Shown in pieces: positions 48,121-59,029 of a DNA stretch of 64,000 nt. Made by a program: the position numbers and the translations under genes. Numbering within the stretch: the stretch's first letter is position 1; every line of letters starts with the position of its first letter. Source of the DNA: Stenopsyche tienmushanensis (lineage: Eukaryota; Arthropoda; Insecta; Trichoptera; Stenopsychidae); assembly GCA_008973525.1 (NCBI GenBank), contig WACJ01000117.1, positions 434,001 through 498,000 on the forward strand, read 5' to 3'. The notes beneath the pieces are model-generated. The model was given only the letters and a program-made list of their open reading frames with translations. It ran no database searches and was not told the DNA's origin.

Positions 48121-48124
48121 TTCA

Positions 48125-48265
48125 AGCAGGGCTGTAACTAGGGCGTGGCAAAGCAGGCGTCTGCCACGGGCGCAACCGGGATTGGGGCGCAAAACGCAGG
48201 ATACCGACCCAATTGAGAGAGTTGCACGTGGTTTTTATTTTACTTGACCATCCTACTCTTAATGC
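48125..48265 (+). repeat. Family A/C repeat end with hAT-like terminus
   Basis: CAGGGCTGTAACTAGGGCGT at 48128 is a typical-looking terminus of a DNA transposon (hAT style). It is followed by GGGGCGCAAAACGCAGGATA, CCGACCCAATTGAGAG and TTTTATTTTACTTGACCATC, the inverse of the A block at 8890-9000 and 44770-44855. This copy appears to hold the true end of the interspersed family. Confidence 0.5.
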
Positions 48266-48269
48266 ATTA

Positions 48270-49140
48270 ACGCGTTAACTCGTTCCACGCCCCGTCCACC
48301 GTATACGGTGGAAGCTTTCTTCCTCCATTTAAATACGATTTAACCAGTTATTTATTTGCTATTTAATGGAATTAGCACATGCAAATGCACTGTTACGTAT
48401 TTCTACGATTTACAAATGTAAACTTTACGAACGTCTTTCTATAATGTCTTCCAGATGACAACTGTCTAATAATATTATTCAATAAATTTTGTTGTAATAC
48501 AAATTATTGTTTATTTTTTTCTTAATATGAAAACGAAAGAAACTTATGGGACACCCTAATACATCAATATAGATAGTATATATCGATTTAGATAGTATAT
48601 CGAGATTCAATGCAGTAATGCTTATAAAAATTATCATTATTACAACTTTACTACAACTCGACTCAGTGTAGAAATACATCACAGTAAAGGAAAGGTTAAA
48701 CAGGAACATGGTCTCAATAATGTACATTTCAAGATTAGATAAATTCATGTCCTTAAGGTTAGCATTCCATGAGTACACTGACTTAACAGTAATAATAAAT
48801 ATTTGTAAATTATCGCGATGCTTTTTAATTAACCTATTAGTATCATCATCGCCATACTCATATAACCTTTCAAATACGCGTGACGCATACTCTCATTATC
48901 ATCATCGTCATAGTGCAGCCAACCAGAGAATGTCGATCCTCGTGCGATATCAGTAGGAGTGTGGCAAAAAATATATTTCATGAATTTTGGGATGCACCTT
49001 ATATACCCATCGATCCCATTTTTCCGAGACTACGTCCATAAAAGAACGAGAGTTGATGGAAGAGAAGTCCGTTGCGTAAAATATATATAAGGTCAATGCT
49101 AAATACGTACAAATGTTGTATGGTTACCTAACTTTCTAAA
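48270..49140. other. Unassigned AT-rich stretch
   Basis: It includes a short perfect palindrome CACCGTATACGGTG near 48298. No gene was found. Confidence 0.35.
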
Positions 49141-49191
49141 GCGTGGGCGATTTACCATCCCTATGCGCTGTTGGTCTGAGCAAATTTAATT

Positions 49192-49257
49192 ACATTGCAC
49201 CTAAAGAGAGACGGAAGATTAACAGCGACATCTTCCGTCTCTCTTTAGGTGCAATGT
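49192..49257. repeat. Perfect inverted repeat, 28-bp arms, 10-nt loop
   Basis: Arms at 49192-49219 and 49230-49257 are exact reverse complements (inner end ACGGAAGAT / ATCTTCCGT), separated by TAACAGCGAC. The right arm continues straight into the LTR-like repeat (copy 2). The left arm therefore looks like a snap-back duplication of the first bases of that repeat. The perfect match implies it is recent. Confidence 0.9.
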
Positions 49258-49520
49258 GCTATTTTAACAACGTCATCTTCTGTGGCGCTGCGGGGACATT
49301 GCATCTGCAATTACCGATCGATCACTTCTTGCGCGTGCACCGTTGCCGGTTGGGTGGTGACGTGCAGGAGGTGGGAGTCGATAAGAGTCAGCAGTTGGCT
49401 GCAGGAGGAGGTCCTTCTCAAAGCCAGATCTCTTTCTCTCGTGTTGAATAAAAAGTTACCTAGAGAAGAGTCTTTTCGTTCGACGTCCGTCCACTCCTAT
49501 CCATCCGTCCGGCTGTACAT
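49240..49520 (+). repeat. LTR-like interspersed repeat, copy 2
   Basis: Counterpart of 780-1010: CATCTTCTGTGGCGCTGCGG, GCGCGTGCACCGTTGCCGGT, TGGGTGGTGACGTGCAGG, and TCTCTCGTGTTGAATAAAAA near its end. This copy is longer in the middle (GAGTCAGCAGTTGGCTGCAG). It has no coding capacity. Confidence 0.45.
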
Positions 49521-50064
49521 GATCCGATAAAAGAATGGACCCGCGCGTTAGTTTCCTCCATGTCCAACTTGGACTCTGATACTCCTACTTCGAGGTTCAA
49601 GAATTAACTTGAGATGTGCACACGCCTGGACCTCAATTATTCGCATTTACAAACAGAGAAATCAACTTTCACTTTTATCCTTCTGCAGATTTCATTTTCA
49701 TGTTGGCCACACGTTAAAAAACCACATTTTTCCTTATAACGTAATAAAATAAAATTTGCTCTTTAACCACTATAAAAAATGTACACGAACAAATTTTATT
49801 TTATGTCTATCAAGATATGTATATAAATATCAAGAGGAAATATCATTTTTATATTAGTAATATAGAGATAAATGTAAAAATGCTATCTGTAAACCAAAGA
49901 AGTACGCGCAATGATTATTTTTAACCGTAATGAATAATTTACTTAACATAGATTTTACTTTTTTTTATCATCGAAAAAAAATATTATATTACTTAGCATA
50001 AAATTTTATTATATTCTGTTATTGCTTGACTTTTATTATCTTGCTAATTTTACTTGATAGAAAA

Positions 50065-53000
50065 ATGTCAGATTTGGTGAGCCTGAGTTTTTCGCCAGAT
50101 AAATGCTTCATTTGTATGAAAAAGCACACTGAAAAATGCTCCGTTGATCCATGTGGACACTTATTTTGTTACGAATGTATTCAAGAACGGGTTGAGGCAA
50201 GTAGAATTTTCTAACACAATTTTTTTTAACATTTTAACAGGTTTATCAAGAATTCATGACTTCATATATTAGATGACTTATGATCAGGTTACAAGGGCTC
50301 CTGAGGCCGGAGAGAATTTTTTGTTTCGAAGTTGGCGTTCACAGTAAATTCTTCCGATGGAGAGGTCGTCGCGCGCTCCTGCCACCTGCTATCTGTGCAA
50401 GATCCGCGCGGTTATCAGTTTTTTTGTGTGTGTGCGCTCCGTTCTGAGTGCCCCCGGACTAGCCACACAGGAGTGTCCTACGCCACTCTTTGACCCTCCA
50501 AGATATACTACACACAGAGCTTCTAGACCCCTTTCACTCCGCGCCCTCCATAAGGAGACGAGGTTCCCATAGGGAGACCAGTTTTAGACTACGTGCATCC
50601 GAAGATGCAATGGAGCAACGCAAATTCAGCTTGAAGGGGGCTGCAGCAGATTAAGGACTGTAGGGGCTTCTCTTTCCCCAGTACACTACTGATACTCGTA
50701 TTGGTTGGCTCATTTGTAATACCTAGCTACGGAGATGAGTCGCCGTTCGAGCAGCCGTAGTTATTCTCTCCTGTGTGTACTAGGCTGTTGAGGTTAGTGG
50801 TGTCACCTTTTGCACAGAATCCTGCTCCTTCTGTAATCTTTACGGATGCATAGGGTAAGCTGCGCATCTAACTCATGTTAACAGGGCTACCCCAGCAGCG
50901 TTTGATAAGCAAACCTTCGTGGCAGCTTTCGCTCACCTCTATTCTACACTATTACCTCATGGGTTTGACTGTTACCCACGGGTGTAGGGTTGCCTCCTCC
51001 CTGGGATTTTATTAGTAAGCACCGTAGAGTTTAACACTCATCCGAACCGGAATGAGAAGCTTTTCTGGATTCTCATGGTGGGAGATGAGATGTGGGTGTG
51101 TCATTACACCCCGGAATTCCAAAGAGGAAGTGACCAACTCTATCTTGCTCTACGGTGCACCAGTCTGAGCAGAAATTACACAGAAAGGCCGAAACAGATA
51201 TAAACTTCTAATCGATCTCACTACAAGAAAATTTCTAGCAGGCATACTTTCCGTGGATATCCTCGTCATAAAAAGGAAGCGCAGATATAGTAGGAAAAAC
51301 ACAGGAAAAGAAAAAAGAAGGTAACCAAGGGAAGGTGAACATGCCAATTGATCCCAGCGATACAAAAAAAAATGGACCTCGTATAAACACGGAGAGTTCG
51401 CCTATCACCTGACACAGATGCTGATAAGACATGGGTTCTTCGGTAGTTACCTATTTAAAATTGGCAAGGAAGACTCGATAAAGTGTCACCACTGCGGCGA
51501 GGATCAGGATGACGCAGAGCACACCATCTTCAAATGTGAGACGTGGGATACAAATGTGGATAGGCGAGAATTAGCGAAAAAAATTGGAGAAACCCCAACT
51601 ATATCCAACATGGTCACCACAATGACCAAAACGAAAGAAAAGTGGGAAGCGTGGACAAATTTCGCTAATGAGATCATGCGAAAGAAAGAAAACGGATTAA
51701 GAACTAGAAGAGTTCGTAGAAAAACAAACCCACTCCCTTGAAGAAATGCGAAAGCAGATTCCAAGGGAGTCAGTGGATAAAAAATGGTGGGGGTTTTAGT
51801 GGGTAGAAATCCCACACTACCATGGTTTTTAACCATGTTGTCTTTTTGAAGATTCCCTCCCAAGAGTAAAAAGAGTTTCAAAGAGGTGGCAGGAGTGCGT
51901 GTTGACCTCTCCATCGGAGGAATTTACTGTGACTGAAGAAAATGGCCGACAAACACTCGCCAACAAAAAAATCCTCCAACCTCAGGAGCTCTTGTAACCT
52001 TACTTTCTGGGTAAATCTAGTACTATATTCTCTGTTTCCTGGATTTGAATCCTTAGGACTTTTATCTATGTAAATCTTTAAAATACATTGATAGATAAAA
52101 GTTTTAAAAACATTATATAAAAAAAAATATTTAAAATAATCAAAATGATAGGATATGTGCAGTAAAAAATAATGATGGAAATTATATTTAAATTAACTCC
52201 TAGTAACCCTATTATATATATACATGAGGATTATTTTATAAATGTTATTTGTTTTTAGCATCAAGATTGTTGTCCAGTCTGTAGACAATCCATTAACGAT
52301 ATAACGTTAGTGAATGACGACTGTTCAAGGTAAGTGTATTTTCAGATTAGTTATATTTATTCATTTAAAAAAACCTAAAGAAAAAAGAAATTGTGATATA
52401 TTAAACTAAACGGACGAAAAATAGTCGAGGGCAAATTAGGATTTTTCAGATTTTCCATAGAACTTAATTCCATAGAATTAATCGAGTACAACTAAATAAA
52501 GACAAAGTATTAGTAAAAAGGTTTAGTTCTCATAGCTAACTCATAGATTCTTTAATACTTTTCTATTTATCTTAATTTAATCAAGAAGGTAATGAAAACC
52601 ACCGCATTTAAGGAATCATCTCGTGCAATGAAAAAAAAAACACTTATTCCATTTTTATTGATTATAATTTTATTTATTTACAGTGAAATGGAAAATTTAA
52701 ATGAAGGACTTGACGATTTGGAGCTAACCGAAGAAGAATTATTGTTTATACACAGTGGACATTCCGACACAAACAAAACAAGGTATTGACATTTCATTTT
52801 TAATACATTTTATTATATTATAGTTTCCGTGTATTCCTAATATATCATTGTGTTTGTTTAAAGTGGTTTTGAAAATAAAGAGACGACAAATTTATATAAA
52901 AACCATGAATATTCTAGTCACATTCCAAATGGGTAAAAACTTATTTTCTTAAATGCAACTACAGCATCTGCGCATATATATTTCATACTATAAGATTTAT

Positions 53001-56000
53001 TGTAATTTTTGTTGTTGTTATAATTATAAAGTGATATTGCAAGAGAAGATCTTACAAAAAGGGATGAAGAAATTGCAATCGCCTTGACTATTTTACAATC
53101 TGAGGACGACAAAGAACTGCCTAGGTATGTTTTTAAAAACGAATTAATTAAAAACATGGATTTTTTAAAATAATGTTTAATTTTGATGATTCTGGTTTTC
53201 AGTGTGTTATCAGAAATGTTGAATCCATCTGAAGATGATTTAATACTCACTGAAGAAGAATTGGCAATATTTGACAAGGAAGTTCCCAAAGAGGATGCAC
53301 TTAAATTGAGGTTACTAAATTACTTATTGTCTTCTGTTTAAATACATTTTGATGATAAAAATAATTTCAATTTCAAAGTTTGTTTTGGGAGAAGATTGAA
53401 TAGTCTATACGTTTAAAAGAGCTATATTTACTGTTAAACCCTGGTTGAGGAGTTGGTTTCTTTACCTGCCCTTTAAAAATCATTGTCTTTTGCGTTTTTG
53501 ATTTGAGTATTATACCCACTTTTCATCTCCAGTCATAAAATAGTGTAAAAATGGTTGTTTCTTCTCTTTATTGATTAAATTAGTAATGTCGTGCGGTATC
53601 CACACCGCTTGTTTTATGATCTTTCCTATTTTTTTCGAGTGTATTTGAATACTTTTCCAGAAGTGTCCGAGCTTGTCTGTAAATTCTCGTATGTTCTATG
53701 TTGGATTTGATTCAATTTCAGCACGCATGATATAATCATCCACTTTAATCTTTCTCTCACTTCGGACCTTATTTTCTAAACTAAAATTATCACTTTTAAA
53801 TTGTTTAAACCACCTCTGGTATTGACAAACAGTTAAAGATTCTCCGAGTATATCACAAATATTTGTATAAAATAACAATCTCCAGATGTTAGTCGACATA
53901 ATATATTATTTCAGATCTCTTGGAAGAAAAGGCTCTCCGGATATTCTAAAGATGAATTTGCACAATTACTGTCATAAACAAATTGAAACCTGTAGATCAC
54001 GGTAAGTAGTTTACAGTTTTTAGATACAAACATACATTTCATGCAATATTTTACAAAATTAATTACTACAATTTTTTTCCTACATTTAAGCTAATGTACA
54101 AAAATATACAATATAGTCCCATAACTAAAATATTGAAAGAAAAACTTTTTTCAAAATTGTTACAGAAATGAGCAAATTGAAAAGGACAGAATCTTTGCAA
54201 TGGAACTTAGTAAAAAATTTGAAAACGACATGGATATTCAAAAGTATGTTCTTTATTTTTCAGCGACAAATTAGTCATTATTCAGCTGTGCAGAATATAT
54301 TATTATTTTTGTGTGCATACATCATTTATATTTTCACAGCTACAAGAAAGAATATAACTACATTCTAGAGGATAGTGATGATCAGATCCTATGTGAATTG
54401 GGAGATGAGTATGAAAAGTGTGTATTTTCTTAATATCTTTAAATCATTACTTTGATCAAATGTGTATGTTTTTTTACTATCACTATTAAAATTGATAAAA
54501 CCCATAAGAATCAATGGTTCTTCAAGAACCCCGCACAAGGCACATACCGCCAGATCCCTCGCAAAAGCTCACAATTTGTCTGGTAGTTATGGTAAGAAAG
54601 CGCTCTCCACTTCTTCTGTAGACTCGCTCTTGACCATCTGGAGCTTTCAAAGTCACTCGGGACTTATCTTTGAATAAAACTTTGCTCCATTGGTTATTCG
54701 TCTAATCGCAAATCAAGCAACAAGATGCTGTCTGAGGAGTTCTGGCCCTTGTGTCAGTCTTCTAGCGTGTAAATCTCTCCGTCCTATTTCTTATCGTCCG
54801 CACAGAAGCTAAAACATAATCAATACTTATCGAATATCCACTTTTAATAAATAAACACAAGTTCTTTTACATAAATGAATCGAATTATTGAAGACTTTCT
54901 TTATTTTTTAGAGCGTCCAAAGATGGTGCAGTAGCGGAGAAAGGACCAGCATTGAGCCAGGATATTCTTAATTCTCTACAAGAATGTATGATCAGATTAA
55001 AAAATGCTTCCAATGACGTTGGAAATGCCAGGTGAATTTTTAAGAATAAAATCATATTTAGACTCAACAATGTTGAAAAATTCTCAAGTATCTAATAATT
55101 TAGTTTCTTAAGCAAAATTATTATTTTTTATGATAGATATTATTTTTTCCAGCATCGCTTCTGAAAATAACGCAAGAGTAGTGCCAGTAGACAGTAAAAA
55201 TAATGTTATGGCATTATTGTTTGATATCCATTCTCAATTTAAAACAGGAAGAATAAAGTTTGTTTTTTATTTTGCTCAAAAATATGTTGTAGAAATACAT
55301 ATTGGTTACACATTTTTAATGTTTTTTTTTTTTTTAAATATTTTTCAGTTTCAATGAAATAAAACCTTTAATTACACAACTGGTTCAATCAGTAATATCA
55401 ATGGTGAATAATTTTAGTCTAAGGCAAGTATGTTTTTCATCCTAACGTAAGCTCTTTCATCTTTATTTGTCTCAAACAACGTATCTTGCACCTTGCATAT
55501 AAACTATCTTAGATTATGCATTGATGAGATCCTAATCATAATGAACAGATACAAGCATGGATTTATTTTAAAATCGCTTAAAACTTGTTAATTTAGATTT
55601 AATTACAATTTTTCATTATCATAAAATCTTAAATTGGATTTCAGAAATATTTTTACATCAATTTGGAATGCAGAATTTTGGGCAAGGCTCTTGGGATATG
55701 TGAAGGAAATCACAGCGTTATTGCCGATCGTCATCAATCTTTTGCCTACGTAATAATTTTTTTGCATATTCTTAAAAACTAATTATTCTAAAGTAAAAAT
55801 TATGGAGAAATCATTTTTTTATGATAGTCAATTAAATTTAACGGAGATAAAATAAGAATTTTTACAACTAGCAATAAGCATCAATCCTACCCAACTAGCC
55901 TAACTTGGTTAGGATGTATTACACGGAGAAAACGGCAGTGAAGGCGGCCAACATTGCAGAGGTTCTGGCCAGGTTGATGCCTAACATCGGAGACCCTAAA

Positions 56001-57464
56001 ACTAGCAGAAGAAAGGTCTATAACAAAATAGTTCACTCGGTAATATTGTACACTGCGCCGATATGGGCCGAGGTACTACGAATTGCCCATCTCAACCAGA
56101 GTTGGGCAATTCAATTAATGAGGTAGCTGCTTTAGCACCTACCTCAAGAGAATATAAAAAGAGACAAGCCTGGCAATGATGATGCTGCACATACAGCATT
56201 TGTCCGCCCAGCGTGAAGTGTTGAAAGGGATACCTTATGTGAGGAGCTGGGAGCAAACTCGCTCTCGCCCAACAACATGATTCTTTCAATGCTCAAGGAT
56301 GCTAGGGCACGCAATACGTGGTGCAGGTACACAAAGTGCGTTATGCAGCAGAAGGAAAAGAGAAGACTACATGAATCAACAACGTTTGACTCGGTCAAAT
56401 CTCATAAGCCCGTAATAAAATAAGAATATCAATATTTTCGACCGATTGTAAAATTTAAACAACCCACCCGATCAGTCTTCTACTGACAATTTCGTTTTGT
56501 TATGAGAGTTTGTAATCGTTCTGTAGATATATTTATGTTTGGCGTCCGAACGCGAGGTGTTCATTCGTTATGTCAGCCGTCTGAAAAACGGACCTGTTGG
56601 ACACACAGACCTTGTGGCCACTCCATCCTCTTTTAAAGCTTTTTGCGGTATTTTCTATTATCTGTATAATCACAGAAGCTCACTCACTAACATAAGGTGA
56701 CCAAATGAGATCGCGAACAAGTCTAGACTTCTTTCCACCCATAAAAAAACTATTTATTTTACAAATTAATGTTTTTAGTTTTAAGTTACAAAATTTAGCT
56801 AATTTCTCCCTTGCGCTCAGAGTGCAAGTGGCCACTCGAAGCTTAGAATGAGCGTGTTAATGAAAATTATTAGATATCTCATATTCTTATTTATTAAATT
56901 TTCAATCAAAATTACAGCTTAACTTTTATTTCAGTGATGGACGCTTGGGTGCATTTTTAAAAGTAATTGTTAATATGATCAACATGTTAACTGGCGGAAC
57001 TAATGCCGGCGAAGAAAGGTCTGATATTAATGCATTAAATATCTTCAACCTTATTTTTACGCAAATTCATTTCTTATAAATATATTTTTTAATTGCATTT
57101 AGTACAAGACGAAGCTCGGCCATTCAGCCTGAATCTGGAATTGTGGATAAAATTATCGACACATGTAAAATACTACTTTCTTTGTTCTCCAATTATTATC
57201 AAACTCGGGTAATATTATTTTACATTATGTATGCTTTTAATTAAGTTAAAAAACAAGTATCCGATTGCATTTTGTAATTTTTTTGTTGAGGTATATTAAA
57301 ATAAAATTATACCTCTTTCTGATATTTCGAGGCCATCGTGCGTGCATATGGTTGCGGAATAATTGTTATTCTATTAACTCTTTATATTATATATACACTT
57401 CACTAATTATAATATATATAAAGTCTCATTTTCATATATATTTTTTTTCTAATTTCAGGCATGA
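50065..57464 (+). CDS. RING-finger (C3HC4) protein, probable E3 ubiquitin ligase, about 471 residues
   Basis: The coding exons are 50065-50196, 52259-52329, 52684-52782, 52864-52932, 53032-53124, 53203-53310, 53915-54001, 54166-54243, 54340-54417, 54912-55031, 55153-55257, 55349-55423, 55645-55749, 56935-57018, 57103-57208 and a terminal 57459-57464 (GCA TGA). The RING ligands are C14, C17, C30, H32, C35, C38, C49 and C52; the GC-AG intron 1 splits the domain after E44. C3HC4 RINGs bind ubiquitin-loaded E2 enzymes, so a ligase role is expected from the family. An acidic middle follows with two LTEEEL segments (exons 3 and 6) and a DEEIAIALTILQ segment that is only loosely like a ubiquitin-interacting motif. 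The C-terminal third is helical and hydrophobic (FWARLLGYVKEITALLPIVI). Introns 2-14 are all in phase 2. The last exon is uncertain; read-through of exon 15 would end 11 codons later. I do not recognise an orthologue. Confidence 0.85.
50197..50198 (+). other. GC splice donor of RING gene intron 1
   Basis: GTTGAG|GCAAGT matches the GC-AG donor consensus exactly. Phase 0 joining to the acceptor at 52258 restores HQDCCPVC, the last zinc ligands of the RING. The nearby GTAGAA donor four bases on would give a stop nine codons later. Confidence 0.85.
50286..52010. mobile_element. Composite insertion in RING gene intron 1: inverted family X arms around an R1-clade tail
   Basis: The outer arms, about 50286-50389 and 51881-52000, are inverted relatives of each other (GTTACAAG-GCTCCTGAGG, TTCACAGTAAATTC, GATGGAGAGGTC, CTCCTGCCACCT). 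The arm ends TTACTTTCTGG at 52010, like the ends of the 26 kb element. From 50390 to about 50950 the left part is family X on the minus strand (GGGGGCTGCAG at about 50637). From 51054 to about 51840 the plus strand holds the C-terminal part of an R1-clade reverse transcriptase: a zinc-knuckle CHHCGEDQDDAEHTIFKC at 51486-51539, then EKWEAWTNFANEIMRKK, and the 3' untranslated block GTGGGTAGAAATCCCACACT. So at least two elements are joined here. The frame from 51418 to 51741 is open but 5'-truncated. Confidence 0.7.
53470..53899 (-). pseudogene. Mariner transposase fragment in RING gene intron 6
   Basis: On the minus strand the frame from 53899 reads through CQYQRWFKQFKSDNFSLENK (helix-turn-helix domain) and then, after a stop, WIPHDI and MTGDEKWV, the motif with the first catalytic aspartate. 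The remaining catalytic domain is missing. The coding direction is opposite to the host gene. Confidence 0.75.
54490..54815 (-). pseudogene. Tc1-like transposase fragment in RING gene intron 9
   Basis: On the minus strand WSKVLFKDKSRVTLKAPDG, then VYRRSGERF and later SGGMCLVRG parallel the Tc1 pattern W-VLFSDESRF, W-R-GERF and GGSVMVWG. The first catalytic residues are altered (DKS for DES) and stops interrupt the frame. Confidence 0.6.
55424..55425 (+). other. GC splice donor of RING gene intron 12, with a GT donor four bases on
   Basis: CTAAG|GCAAGTATGT holds both a consensus GC donor and, four bases later, CAA|GTATGT. Use of GC keeps phase 2 and continues the protein for three more exons. 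Use of GT shifts the frame, and reading then stops soon after the following exon junction. The choice would therefore decide the C-terminus. Confidence 0.75.
55895..56410 (+). mobile_element. R1-clade retrotransposon fragment in RING gene intron 13
   Basis: The plus-strand frame at 55905-56126 includes KAANIAEVLARLMPNIGDPK, then TSRRKVYNKIVHSVILYTAP and IWAEVL, the thumb region of R1-clade reverse transcriptases. It is very like the minus-strand piece at 62.8-63.0 kb. A frame break follows; family B repeat copy 9 lies next to it. Confidence 0.75.
56405..56725 (+). repeat. Interspersed repeat, family A/B, copy 9
   Basis: CATAAGCCCGTAATAAAATA, GACCGATTGTAAAATTTAAA, CAACCCACCCGATCAGTCTT, a decayed palindrome CGTCTGAAAAACGGACCTG, CACACAGACCTTGTGGCCAC and TATCTGTATAATCACAGAAG, in consensus order. 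It is also inside intron 13 of the RING gene. Confidence 0.7.
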
Positions 57465-57746
57465 GAACATTTTTTATTACGCAAACTAAATGTGTTCGAG
57501 GCCATCTTTGTACCTTTAAAACATGATCTGCATCAATTCAAGCCATAAAATTAAGTCATATTAAGAGAATATTCCAAATTAAATATTTTATAGGGAGTGT
57601 TTATAGAAAATTAAGATTAGAAATGCATGTTTTGGGTAAAAGTTTTAAACCGGTGATTATTAGGGCATTTTTGTCAATACTCCATTGACGCAGTGCTTTC
57701 TAAGCTTTCAAACAAGCTTTATGTGTATAAATCTCTCATTCATGTA

Positions 57747-59021
57747 CAGTATACCCGCAGTAATTCGACCCAATACAAGTATAGTAAATATGTACGATAA
57801 AGCTTCTTCAATGTAAAAAATGCAATGTAAATCATAATAAATCTTTTTAACAATTGGTATGTGAATATGGTGTAGGATGATACAAAAAAGAACGGCGAGA
57901 ACTTTTAAAAGTTCGTTTCCATTGATTGTGGACCAGGCAAAGGCAAACTTTTAAGAAAGCTAAACATCCAGAAGCGGAGGAAACTTTGTATATGTGGTTT
58001 CTTCACAAAAGCAGAGTTGTTTTACAAAATTACAAAAAATGAAGACTGTAGCTAGCAAGGGACAGTTATTATTTGGGAGTAACATGGGAAAGAGGCTGCA
58101 AGTTTCGGAGGCACATAGAAATCGCTGCAGGAAATGCGAGCAAGACATTTGCAAAAATGGCATGACTGGGGGGAGATGGTTGGGGACTCAGCGATCGCGA
58201 TATGCGCATCGCCTACGAGGCTATGGAGCCGGAACCTGGGTGACACGCCTGGGTCAAGCGGGTCGAACGAAGACCATCATGGGAAGATTGAATTCGGCAC
58301 AGTGACCACAACTCCTACAGAACAGTGGCAACGGTCAGCCTGCCGGTGTTGGCTAGGGTGCTACCATCGGATCTGAGGCTGCAAATCAGTGCGGCAAAAT
58401 ATCGCTGGCGGAAGGGACTTCGCTGTCTGTGGGACTGGACTCACTGGAAGAGGACGAAGCCAGAGAACTGGAGGATAAGGATGCTTTAAAAAGTTGGCAA
58501 CGATCGCGGTCATCCGGGCATGGCAGGAAAGGTGGTCCGAGTCCCCGAATGGACGCCATCCCTATTTGTTCTTCGGCTCCATGGAGCAGAGATTAAGTTG
58601 CGGTTCGCATTTGTAGGCCATTGAACGGCACAGTTTTTGACAGGATACGATTATTTAGTGCCCACCTAATGGGACTTGGGCTGTCGAATCGCTCGGATTG
58701 CCCATGCACTGTATCGATCATGGATACAGAATACGTTCTGTGGACATGTGAAGGCATGGGGGCCAAGAGAGAGGTGCTTCTACGACGTGTCCGCGGGCCA
58801 TGTGAGAGGCCGTAGGGCACAGAGATCTGGTGAATCGTCCCGGTGCCTTCAGCGTTTTTTCAGTCAAAGTGTTCTGGTGCCCCCAGCGCGTTTTCAGCCA
58901 AGTACTCTTTTCCAAAATGTTCCGGATTACAAGGAGTCAGGGGCAGTACTCTGTAGTCCGACAAATTCGACAATCCAACACTGACTTGCAAAACGTTTGT
59001 CGGATTACCGCGGGTCTGCTG
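57747..59021 (+). mobile_element. Tigger/pogo-like element, 1.28 kb, with an R1-clade fragment inside
   Basis: Left end CAGTATACCCGCAGTAATTC and inverted right end CAGCAGACCCGCGGTAATCC, each flanked by TA. The right 90 bases are the inverse of 46567-46650. Near 57960 the plus strand has KHPEAEETLYMWF-like residues of the transposase linker. From about 58370 to 58830 the sequence instead codes, with stops, for an R1-clade C-terminal region: VLPSDLRLQISAAKYRWRKG, then ATIAVIRAWQERWSESPNG. The retrotransposon fragment therefore lies inside the DNA transposon and interrupts it. Confidence 0.7.
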
Positions 59022-59029
59022 TACATTGA

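Noticed and set aside
53032..53124. A true ubiquitin-interacting motif in the RING protein
   Set aside because: DEEIAIALTILQSED has the acidic start and alanine, but the conserved serine spacing does not fit, so it is called only UIM-like.
57103..57486. Final exon of the RING gene read as GHENIFYYAN
   Set aside because: Exon 15 ends in phase 0 at CGG|GTAATA, so the next exon reads GCA TGA; the longer tail would need a non-GT/GC donor one base earlier.
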